From Tanytarsus gracilentus (Eukaryota; Arthropoda; Insecta; Diptera; Chironomidae): a stretch of DNA of 64,000 bases. The stretch's first letter is position 1; every line of letters starts with the position of its first letter. The position numbers were made by a program, and so were the translations under genes. Of the stretch, positions 50,301-60,908 are shown in pieces. The notes under the pieces are model-generated. The model ran no database searches. It saw nothing but the letters and a program-made list of their open reading frames with translations, and was not told the origin of the DNA. The stretch lies in contig JAXRKN010000042.1 in assembly GCA_038502055.1 (NCBI GenBank), positions 2,294,001 through 2,358,000 on the forward strand, given 5' to 3'.

Positions 50301-53300
50301 GACAAAATCTATGAGAGTGTTATGTTGCGACAGTGATGTGGAAAGAAAATTTTGCGGTTAGAATTTTAAATTTACTGAAAAAAATAATACAAGAGTAAAA
50401 TTTGTTTAAAATAGTTTACAGAGAAGTAAAATACAAAAATTTTAAAAATTATTAAGAAGGTTCGAATCCTTAATTTGAAGTAGAAATATGTATGAATTAA
50501 GTAATGTAGCTTATTATTTTTTTTAAAATTTTTTATAATAAAAAAACTTCAAAAATCAATTAACCACCAAATTGCAATGTGTCTTTAATGACGACAAAAT
50601 CTATGAGAGTGAAGGGAAAGTTCCTCACAATTCATTTGCACCCTCATTTCTCTTCTCTCTGCCGCGTTTCTCTAATCTTAATCTAATTTGAGTTTATGTG
50701 TATCACCATCAAATACAAATTTAACGGCTAACCCCACCAGCATTTTTCTTCTCGTTATATTCATCACCCCCAACTGATGTAGAGCACACACATAACCAGT
50801 GGGAAAAAAGACGAGAATAATCCGCTACTGCTGTTGTTGTTTTCGGGGCTGCTTAATTAATTTCTTCATCCCCCTTTTTTATTATTTCTTTTCTCATCTT
50901 GGCCAGAGCAGTGTATAAGAGTGCGAAGAAAAAAAAGAGAATTATTTTCGTGTCCTTTTTTTGTCGACTCTTATAAATCCTATGACTCTTACGCTTACTC
51001 CTTCGCCATTCATAACAATCTCACACTCAATCTCGCACCCACGCCTTTTTCAATTCATGGAGAGCGAGGACACTTTTGCGGAAAATTATGCCGTAGATTT
51101 TGCTCACTCTCATTCAATTGCGACTGTTGGTCGGTTCATTTTACAATGCAAACAGATGAATATTGTGGGGACATTTATTCGTGTAGTTTACGACTTGGTC
51201 CCATGAAAATCTTGAAGAATTATGTCGTTCCTATCTTTATATTTTCCTTTTCCCTCCATCCACCAATTTTCACCGTTAACAGCGAGCACCCATCGAGTGT
51301 TCGCTTTGTTGAAAACTCTCGAAATGGGACTTTAAAAATTGTATAAAGATGCGAAAAAGATTGTAATTTGAACTTGTACACTGAGAGGAAATTTGAGGAC
51401 ATAAATTGAGGAAATGTGGGACCTTAAATTAGATGGAGTTCAAGTAGTGCTGAAAATTACTTCGAAAAATATTTTAAGAAAACTTTTTTAAATAAAAATT
51501 AAAAAGTTATTCAGAAAAGGTTCGAATCCTAAACTTTTTCCACCCTCGAACAAAATTTTAAATTGATTTGTCAAAAAAGTCAACCCTTATTTAACATAGC
51601 TCACACATGATTCCATTAAAGTCACGCAGAAGCAAAATATTAAAAGGATCAAAAAACGAACAATGTCAAAAACACAAAAATCTCTCTCACTCCGAGAGAT
51701 CTCAGACACAGTTGCGAAATAAAAATAAGTAAGCCCAAGGGGAAAACGAATAATCTCAAAATAATTGAGTTGTTGTTGGAAGGGTTCGGTTAGTGACTCA
51801 TTTTCCTCTATTTAAAGGTCACAAAATTTACGATAGAACCCTAGAAAAAAAACTAATACTCAAATAATTACGAAAGATTTCTTTTTTCCCTCAGTGATAT
51901 TTCCATTTTCATTTTCGCTTGTGCACATTATTGTGCTTCTGGATAAAAGAAGAAACGCGCCAAGCCATTTTGTGTTCATCATGATAAAGCTTTGACTGTT
52001 GTTACTTAAGTGAAAAAACTTTTCAGGGGATGGACACTAAATTTTTTGATTTTTTTTAAAAATAAAATTTTGATCTTATAAATTTAATAAATTAAAAAAA
52101 ATATTTTATGACCTGAGTTTCAACCCTTCGACAATGAATGGAACGACGCGCAGAATGAAAACGATTTCATTTATTTTGTCCATCTTTATGGCCAGAACTG
52201 CTGCTGTTCTTCATCGACGAGAGTGTGTGTATGTGTGTGCGGATGAATCTCAATCTTGCCATTCACTTAAAGTAATGAAGAGCAGCGCCAAGAGAAGGTC
52301 TTAAAGCCGATGACAGATTAATCCGCATTATTCACATTTTCCTTCTCTTTTCTCTCCGCCTGTCTGTTTGCATTTCCATCGCCAAATAAATATAATTTTT
52401 GTGAGTCTCATGTGCCTACATCTCATATTGCCGATGCGGCACCACAAAATAAACGACAAGCTTCCCATATTCGTCTTCGACTCGAGCGAAAAAAATTATG
52501 AAAACTTATTGTTGGCAAATGTATTTACGCCCTTATAATGATGTCAAAGCGCCTCATCCATTTTTTCTGGGATTTTCTTTTTTTTCTCGATGCTCTCCGA
52601 TCGTCCTATCTCATCGGCTTAAGAGGAACTTATGAAAAAAAGAAACGAATTTCTTTTCTCATACATACATTCATATTTTTGCGGCACCAGCGGACATGAA
52701 AAATCGATGGTATTAAAGCTCCGCTTTTGGATGAAGAAAACTTTTGCGTCTTTAATTGCTTGGCAGCGTATCAAAGTGAGATCAAGGTTTGCTCATAAAG
52801 TCTCGCATTATTTTTAAGAGAGAGCAAAAAGTTTTTTCAATAAAACGAAATAAAAGTTTTTTATTTCAATAAACAATAATTTCTCTCCATTTCACATCCA
52901 TACAAAAAAAGAGCGGAAAAAATGAAATTATTTTCATTCGAGGGTGGGATGAATGTCAAAAGGTTGATGGTCAAAATTATTAACGTTGTTCATAAAATTA
53001 ATGAAATTGAATTCATTTGAGTTAATTTTTTGGCAGTTCTTATTTTTTAGGTTTAAACTCAAAAAAAAAACAATTTCATATCAATCAAGCAAAGCTTTAT
53101 TGCAGAAAAGAGTCACATTCTCATTTCTCACTTATAGCCGTCAAAAATCCAATTTCACCCTGCTTTGCGCTTTCAATCCTCCCGAAAAGCAAGGCAGCAC
53201 ATCCACATGAAAGAAAATAAGAAGATTTTCCGTTTTTTATATTATTGCGCACACAGCAAAGCATTTACGATCCCTTGATGTGCAAAATTATTTTTATGTT

Positions 53301-56300
53301 TCTAAATGTTAAACATTCCCCGCTTGGCAGCCTAATAGTCTTTTTTGAAATTTCTTCTTTTCTCTCTTTCGGCATTTCGCAACTGAAAGGCGTCTATGTT
53401 GCGGAAAATAGTCCTTTCATTTTAATGATGTTCTTTAAGTCGGCACTGATATATATTTCATAACAATTTGTTTCCATTTCAAGAAGCAAACTCGAGTCTC
53501 GCAACTTTTTCACTTTTACTTCGTCCTTTACATCGCCTCATACTCGAGAGACGAGTAGGAGCTCAACAATTTCTATGTTGATATGAAATACTTTACATGT
53601 CATTTTAAAAAACTTTTTCATGCCATTAAAAGTTGAGGAATTGCATGGGTGCTCTCTATTGAAAGAGAGGTGACTCACTAAGTGTTCTTTGGGGTTGTTT
53701 TATTGCACGAGATTTAACTACAATTACTGGCATCTTAAATTGTTTGAATTTGAGGATGCTTTAAGTCGAAATGAGAGGAAATGTGACTTGGGTACTTAAA
53801 AACATTGTAAAGCGACAGAAGTTACAGTTTTGTGTGTTTGCCGAGTGGAAAATCCTGATTTTTATCAAAGCGACAGTAAAAAAAGTTTTACATAAAAAAC
53901 AACGGTAAAAATGGCGACGTCACTTAAATTTTATTAACTTAGCACTTCAGCAGTATTTAAAACTCATCGTGACTTTTGCTTTTAGATCGCAGGCTGGTTT
54001 TGAATTAGTTTAAAAATCGTAAAATAAAATAAATTCGAGAAAGTGCAGTTAAAAAACTTTTTTCAAAAATAATTTTCACGAAAACTTCTTCACAGATTTT
54101 TCCCTCTAATATTTTCTTAACGACTCAACTTGTACAGTTTAACTACAGTCGCATGCGAAACAAACTCTTGTTTATAACAGCTCTTGAAAAGGAATTACGA
54201 CAGTCACATCAACCATAAATTGCGACTCGTTTGTGAGCTATTTGCGGGGGTATTATAGAAAAAGCTGTTTTAGATTAGAGTAAATTTCTACATTTTTGCT
54301 TGTTTTCGACATATTTGTGTCACAATTTTTGCGGATAATGGGTTAAACAGCATGACACTCGAGCTGTATTTTCATGGAAACACGAGAGTGAGAGCAAAAT
54401 ATCAAATTTTATATTTTCGAGAACATCAAGAGCGTCACGAGTTCTCGCAAAAAAATTACCGAAGATTTTCTCTTCGGAGAATTTTTCCTTTAATTAGCCC
54501 TAGCAGACAAAAATCACGTTTTTCATGAAATTTGCATGCAAATGTTTAAACAATTGCATGATTTGCTTGCAATTTGTCTATTAGGGTAGATTATGCTCTT
54601 GAGAATTCTTCAAGGAGATTTTTATCCCTTTTGATAAAGCCGATATTAAAATCTAAATGTAAATATTTTGGCATCGAATTTATCTTTGCGCGTTTTTCCG
54701 AATGGAAAATCTATGTTAGAAATTTTTAATCCAATTTAGTTTCACATTTAATTTCATGTCGGAATCAATTTCGCCTAAATTTAATTAAGTGAAGAAAATC
54801 CTCTTAAAGAACGAAGCTATTGGAGGGTAAAAATAGACAGATATTTAAATTTTCAACCCATTATTTTTTTGGGAAAAATAAATGCGAAAAATACTCTGAC
54901 AAATGTCAAAAACAAAATGTTGTCATTTACATTGTGATGACATTTTGTAAGCTTTCGCTTCAAGCTGAAATTTTTTTTATTTTTAACTTTTAAATATTTT
55001 CTAAATTAAATTTTTTAAATCCATGTTTCATTTTCCACATCGTTTCTAAATCAATATTTTCATATACTCATTTAAAATGTTTTATTACACACGTCTGAAT
55101 TAAAGCTTCATCCCTTTTTAAACTTTAAAGCTCCATTTCCTTTCTCAAATTTTCCGATTAAATCTTGACTTCTTTTTCAATATATTTTCATCTTATTGAA
55201 AACACCCTTTCCTGCCCTCTTGACATTGTGGTCATTCGTTAGCAGAAAATTGGAGGACGATAAGAGCCGAACATGCATTTTTAACACGCCTACGATTTCA
55301 GCTTTTGACACGGGGCGTTGCATTATTCACAAAAAAAACGAGAGCAAAAAGTCAACTTTTTTCTCGCTTTGTTCTCATCGTCCTCTATTAAAAAAATTCA
55401 TGCTCCCTCATGTTTTCTTTTTTTTTCGAAAAAAAAAGTTTCTATACAGTAAAAAAGCCAACAAGGGAAAATGAAAGATTTTTATCACATCAACAAGATT
55501 TGCATTTTTCAACACTTTAATTTCCCTTCTTTGCTTCCGCATTTACCAGCTCAGTTATTCATGGGTGTGGAAAAGTAGAATTGCTCTCATAGATTTAAGG
55601 AGATGATATTGACAGAGTTAGAGAGTGGGGGAAAAATTAGGATCTATCGATTTTCGCATTAGGACTTTTTTTTGAGGAAAGAGCTGAAAAGTGAGCGGAG
55701 GATAAATGCAGGGGAATTTACGTAAAAGCTTGAAAGCTCTAAGAGATTGATTTATACATTACGTATTCACATACGTACATACTTTAGACATTCAATGGAG
55801 CGAAAACTGATATTTGATTACATTTAAAGGAGGGCACACATTGAGCACATAGACACAAAGTATCTTTGCAATCAATAAACGAAGATTTTGGCTAAAGTGT
55901 TCATGCCACATGCATGAAATCCTCACTCACACATTTTTTCCAACAATGAAAATCTCTTTCATACTGTTTTATTTCGAATATATCAAGTAAATCTAGCTTC
56001 AATGTTTTAAAGCTTTCTTATACTTGGATTTTTAGACAGCCTCGGATTTGTTGCTTTAGAGACTTTCAGATAATTTCTCCGAACACCTGACTAACGCTAA
56101 TGGCCATTAGACACGTGAAGAGCTTGAAGTTTTAATCCCTTTTTACGAGGCCAATGACTTTGTTGGAAACTTTTTTAAAAATCGATGCCACTTGGCATTT
56201 TTTGTAAACTTTTCATTAGAAAAGTTTGTAAGAAAAAATCTTTGTGAAATCTTGAGTCTAAAATTAATCTTGATAAACTTCCAAGAAAGTCCCTTTACAA

Positions 56301-59300
56301 TTTTCTTAAGAACTATTTCGTGCTATTTCAACAGAAAGTGATTCACTTCTATACAATTTGAGAGAATCACAGCTCACCGCATGTTCCTTTAAATCTCTTT
56401 TGTGTAGCATAAAATTAATTAACAAAAGAACATCGCACAAAAAAGATCTTTGAACCTTTTTTTGTGTGTTGAAAGCCACTTATATGCTCCCCTTTACTGA
56501 GTGTCACTTGATTTCTTTAATTGTATTCAAATTAAGCATCCATTCGAGCGAACACCGTGATAGAGAGCCTTTTTAACTCTATTTTGTCCTTTAGTGTGAT
56601 GATGACATAACATCAACAGACATCATAGGGGTGGAGAAAAGAAAACTTTTCTCGATGGGTTCAAGATGAGTGTGGGCCGAAAAACTTTTAATATTATGTC
56701 ATCTCCAAAAAAAGCAACCCGAACATTAGGAGAAAAAATAAATAATGTATTAAAAACCACATTCATCCGCATACACACGACCTTCTGAGGGGCAAAATGA
56801 CATTTCACATTTCCTTCACACAGTTCATCCTTAATATCTCCATCTCAAGCGATCCATCATCAACAATTGTTCTGTATATTTTTTCTTCTTCAACATAACT
56901 CTCTCATGCCTAAATAAACAAATGCTACAACAGTCAAGCGTAAGATGCGAGATGGGGGTATAATAAGAGTGGATAATCGTAGAGAAATAAAGAAGTGAAG
57001 CAGAAGAAAAAACCTCATGGGTACGTCTTGAGTTGCGAATGCTGAAAGAGAAATGAAGCGATGATATGTGCTATGACTGACATTGAGGGAATAAAATTGA
57101 ATTTTTAGACCTTAACATTGTCTTAAAGCTTTTACTGTTAAAATGAGATTTTATAGGCTTTAAGATTTTTTTTGGGGTAAGCGAAAAAAATCCTCAGATT
57201 AAAAAGCATTGACTTTTGGGGGTATCAAAATACGACGAAGTATCTTTGCTCCGAAATCCAATGAATTTTTTATGAGTGTGTGAATTCGTAAATCTCAAAA
57301 AGTTGTAAACGTTTCCTCGAATTCTAGTGAGAAAACCTCAAGAGAGACTTAGACTAAAGAATCAACAGGAAAATTTAAAATTCAAATTTATACGTTACAA
57401 ATATTTTAAATTCAAATACTTTCTGAATTTTTTCCTTTCAACTCCTCCTCAACAGAATCAGATGTAAATCACATTGTGTCTGAGACATAAAAAGCTGTAA
57501 TCTTTTATATTTACTACAAACATACACACACATGCCACATTCACGCAATATTATGCTAAAGTCACATGCATACAATTTTGACGTAATCTCTTTAGACTTT
57601 TTTTTTACTTTAACATTGAAGCTTGCTTGTTTTCATAAACTGGCATTATTTATAAACAAGAAAAGTGTGTAATGTACCTCAAGGGTGTTGACATTAAACG
57701 CGTCTCTCTTTCATTAGATGTTTTCTCATCCAATTGAGGCATGAAGTGTTTGAGCGGTTGAGGGGATGCAAAGAAAAATGTTTTTTTACTGAGGGATGAT
57801 TGCTTTAAAAATTTAGATTGGCTTTCGGGTGCTTGACTGTGAATGACTGATAAATTGTTGTCAAGTTTTTCATCATGCAAAATCTTTGATGGAGGATACA
57901 ATGACTTGATTATTAAAGTTATTAAACCAGTTTTGTGGTTTCACCGAAAGTTGACTCAACTCAACTGATTTTTTTCGTAATGGAATGTTTTTTTAAATTT
58001 CTCTCACAAATTTCAAAATGGACCCATTCCGCTTTGATAAATATTAAACGTTGGTTACAAAATGAAAATTTTTCTTCCATTGTAACAAAAGCTCAGAGGA
58101 TAAAAGCTTTCAATGTATTCATGCGAGAATCCCCACAAATACAGCAAAGACCGAATAACTCTCCAAGGTATTATTAAATTGTCTTTTTTCTCTCTCTCAT
58201 CCCCTCTGAGTAAATATCGAATCAAGCTTTTTTCCTCTTTTTTTCGAGCTTTTTCCAATCTAAAAAATCACCAGCGGTGTATCATATAAAAAGACATCCT
58301 ATCTATTGACAAACGATGCTCGAAAAGCAAATACAAATAGAATTAAACTGATACACTGTCATGAAGGAGAGAGAGAGAGAAAGTGAGGATATTGCTTTTC
58401 GAGCTCTCTTCGGAAGAGCTTGTTATGAGAATGATACGAAGTAGATTAAAGGTAAACTGAGTAAACTTGTTCCTCAACATGACATTCGAAGATAAAAAAT
58501 TGATAAATTACGAAGCGGTTCAAGATGAGAGAGAGAATTCTATTTTTAAGGTATCCTAGGTGAAAAATTGCCTTTCAGCTATGGGCACAAAAAAGCTGGT
58601 GCGACACTGTAGAATGCCTACGCATTTTTTTCGTGCATCGTAGCCAAGGACGACTCGAGATATTTGCTGAGTTTTAGACGAGCTCATCAAATTAAAAAGA
58701 AGCATAATTTAATTCATTATGAAGATAAATTCTTAAAGACTTATGAAAGCAGTCGTGATATATTGGGATTTAACATAATTAAATTAAACGATATTTAGAA
58801 GCCAAGTTAATTTTATAAGAACTTTATTAAAAAAAAATTTTAAAAATTTAAATTAATTTAACTGTAACGTGCTTTTAAAATTTAAATTAGATTTAATTTT
58901 TAACGTATTCTGAAAGATTAAATAAGGAAATTTTTCATAAAATGTCTTAAACTAGAAAAGTTAAAAATTGAATTGCTTTCCACATGCTTTCACTCTTCAA
59001 GATTCCAGTCCCATCACCCCTGAACACACATATTTTTATTTACCCGCACTACAGTGGGTTTATGAGTGAGAAAAATATTTTCCTCATGTATAAAGTTTTC
59101 CACATAATTTTATTCACAATTTGATGTTCAATCGAGCCGAAAATTTTACTAGCATTATTGTCATAGAGAGCATAAGCGTAGCCGAGTCTTTGTTCTAGGA
59201 AGGGAGGAAATCGACTAGGAAATGTGGAGCCTAGCGTGCAATAAATCTCCCGCTAATCTTCAATACCTTATGTTGCTCATATATACAACCAATTGGGAAC

Positions 59301-60908
59301 GGTATGGAAATTCTTAAATTAACAACACAAAATTGAGCAGCACCCACTCGAAGATAAATTATTTGCTTTAAGTAGCAGCTTATTTACTGCGCAACCTTAC
59401 TTTTTAAATCATCATCATTAAAATAAGATTTGGGAAATTAATCACAGTGGGTAAATTAGCGAGTGCCGCGGGGATGTGTAATGAAAAAAAATTTCGAGCT
59501 CACTTTAAGAAAGCGCAAAACAAATTTAAACTGGAACAAGAAAGAAATCTAAAGAAAATAAATTTCATAATTTGAAGAACGAAAGAGAGAATGAAAATGA
59601 ACTTTTTTCATCAAAAAAATTAAAATTCTATTTGCAGGCAGCGAGTTTTAATTTTTCTTTTCGAGTTTACAATTTTACTTTCTCATATTTGAAAATTCCT
59701 CAGAGGCAAACATCATTTTTTTCCTGTTTGAGGAAAGTGAAATATCTTTTATAACATTTTACTCATTTCTTCATCATTGTCTCTGAGGAGGGAATATTTA
59801 CTTGCTCGCTGTGTATATATGCGATGTTTGTTAGAGCAAATGTGGAGAAGGAAAAAAGAAAAATCCTGTTTGAATTGCACGCCATAGGTTCTTCCGCTTC
59901 GTGAGAAAAAATACTTTCTGCTCATGTTTACATTTAAGCGTATTTTTATGAGTTAGCGGAAATGGGATGTTGTTCGAGAGTTACCTTTTTGTTGCATTGC
60001 ATCCTGGTTCATATATGAACATAGTTGAGCATGTCTGTCCTCAATAAAAATAAATTTTCTAAAAGCTTTTAAAGCTGACAATTTATATCCTTAATTCAAA
60101 TCGAAAAAGTCCGTTAAATATAAAAAAAATTACAATGTCTATCAATCTAACCTTCGCAGTCTGATTTCTTATGCCACCATTACCGTCCTAATGACGGAGA
60201 GCAAAGATATTTACAATGTCAATCTCACTGACTTTAATATTTTATGAAGAAGAGAAAGAGTCAGAAAATGAAATCATAAAAATCTCTCGTGGTAATTAAT
60301 TTTAATTGTTTTTCCTCTTCTTTTTCTCTCCTTTTCCACTTTATGTCATTTGCAGCGCCATTATTTCATGTTGAAGCAGTTCAAGGCACCACAGCACGTT
60401 TACCATGCAATTTAACGTCGCCAATTGAGGACGATCGTGTTTCACTGGTGATATGGTATAAGGAGGGCCAAAGTACGCCAATCTATAGCTTTGATGTGCG
60501 ACACACTGAAGTGCTGTCGAAAGGCTTGCATCACGAGGGCACTGGGGGCCTTAGTGGACGATCACATTTTAATACGACATCATTACCGTCATTTATTATA
60601 TCAAATGTGAAAGGACACGATAATGGCTTGTATCGCTGTCGAGCGGACTTTATTAAAAGCCCGACGCGAAACATAAAGATACAGCTGAGCGTGATAGGTA
60701 AGATTTCATATCATTATCGCTTCCAACCATGGCCATGTTGACAACAATATAACACGATATTTATTTTTATTACTTTATTTCACAATGACAACAGTGCCAC
60801 CTGAGAGTATTGCGGTACTTAATGATAAAGGTATGCAAATACCTCACTACATCCTTGGACCGTACAATGAAGGATCCTCCATTAACATTACCTGCGTCGC
60901 CAGTGGGG
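38392..60908 (+). CDS. Sidestep-like immunoglobulin superfamily cell-surface protein (5' part)
   Basis: Likely axon-guidance/adhesion receptor ligand of the Sidestep family. Three exons seen: 38392-38479, 60356-60697 and 60795-60908; the gene continues past 64000. Exon 1 encodes Met plus a hydrophobic signal sequence (IGLLLILVLNHA) and ends in phase 1. The next exon begins with two bases completing that codon, so the join is in frame. Exon 2 is a V-type Ig domain: LPCNL, VIWYKEGQSTPIYSFDVR (characteristic of Sidestep proteins), and DNGLYRCRADF with the second Cys. Exon 3 starts a second Ig domain (VPPESIAVLND ... INITCVASGG). All three exons end in phase 1, as usual for Ig exons. Assignment of exon 1 to this gene rests on phase, signal peptide and absence of another candidate, across a 21.9 kb intron. 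Confidence 0.72.
38480..40106 (+). other. Start of the giant first intron
   Basis: AT-rich intronic sequence with open frames at 38859-39173 and 39112-39763 that overlap each other in different frames, are Phe/Lys/Ser-biased and have no domains. I see no exon here. Confidence 0.5.
40411..40818 (+). repeat. 200 bp tandem duplication in the left arm
   Basis: The segment containing TGTAAATTCGAACGTTAAAA at 40422 recurs at 40622, exactly 200 bp later, and the match continues with few differences to AAGTAAGATGAAACAAATGT. It shows recent segmental expansion of the arm. Confidence 0.85.
41716..41880 (+). repeat. 35 bp tandem repeat (3 copies) with an inverted partner
   Basis: Three head-to-tail copies at 41716, 41751 and 41786 of a unit containing CAGTGCTGGAAGTGACATCC. 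An inverted copy follows at about 41852-41880 (GATGTCACTTCCAGCACTG), so the block can fold on itself. Confidence 0.85.
41954..42116. repeat. Array of ATGCAT / TTATGCATAA palindromes
   Basis: Nine ATGCAT hexamers within 160 bp, mostly as TTATGCATAATATTATGCAT-like overlapping palindromes in AT-rich sequence. Confidence 0.85.
42685..42695 (+). other. tRNA A-box-like motif
   Basis: TGGCAAAGTGG matches the internal pol III A-box (TRGCNNAGYNGG-type), and the following ATAGAGTGTCGCCTTA resembles the D-arm and anticodon side of a tRNA. No matching T-arm lies downstream at normal distance, so at best it is a decayed tRNA-derived fragment. Confidence 0.35.
43128..43475. repeat. About 75 bp tandem repeats in the right arm
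   Basis: The unit starting TGTATGAACTTTACATCGGA recurs near 43128, 43204, 43281, 43381 and 43457, with drift. The third unit contains an extra copy of a short CAGTCATTTTACATTTTATG block. Confidence 0.8.
43625..49761 (+). other. Giant intron, no supported gene
   Basis: Intronic AT-rich sequence. It contains a perfect 20 bp palindrome at 43781-43800, a B-box motif at 45350-45360, a 16 bp palindrome at 49310-49325 and a (CA)n run at about 49443-49462. Short open frames (for example 43810-44037 minus, 75 codons) show no recognisable domain. Confidence 0.5.
49443..49462. repeat. (CA)n microsatellite
   Basis: Alternating ACAC run of about 20 bp. Confidence 0.8.
49762..50610 (+). repeat. Tandem triplication, unit about 270-290 bp
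   Basis: Copies begin at 49762, 50031 and 50319 with GTTATGTTGCGACAGTGATG and end with GACGACAAAATCTATGAGAG. They are nearly identical, so the expansion is recent. Copies 2 and 3 carry GGTTCGAATCC (50171-50181 and 50459-50469); at that place copy 1 has a shorter, different sequence. No coding potential. Confidence 0.92.
50611..54497 (+). other. Giant intron, no supported gene
   Basis: AT-rich intronic DNA with a B-box motif at 51519-51529. The frames at 50921-51346 and nearby overlap in several phases without domain content. Nothing else supported. Confidence 0.5.
54498..54586. mobile_element. 89 bp hairpin MITE-like element
   Basis: Ends are inverted: CCCTAGCAGACAAA at 54498 and, on the other strand from 54586, CCCTAATAGACAAA (12 of 14 identical). 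Both flanks carry TAG (54495-54497 and 54587-54589), a possible 3 bp target duplication. The centre is a 24 bp near-palindrome (54536-54559) around GTTTAAAC. Too small to encode anything. Confidence 0.65.
54587..60355 (+). other. Giant intron, last part, no supported gene
   Basis: AT-rich intronic sequence up to the pyrimidine-rich acceptor (CTTTTCC... TTTGCAG) before the Ig exon at 60356. Short frames at 55196-55474, 57650-57901 and 57935-58177 lack domains. Confidence 0.5.

Noticed and set aside
50921..51346. Plus-strand 141-codon frame in the giant intron
   Set aside because: Overlaps other frames, no domain, atypical composition; likely chance.
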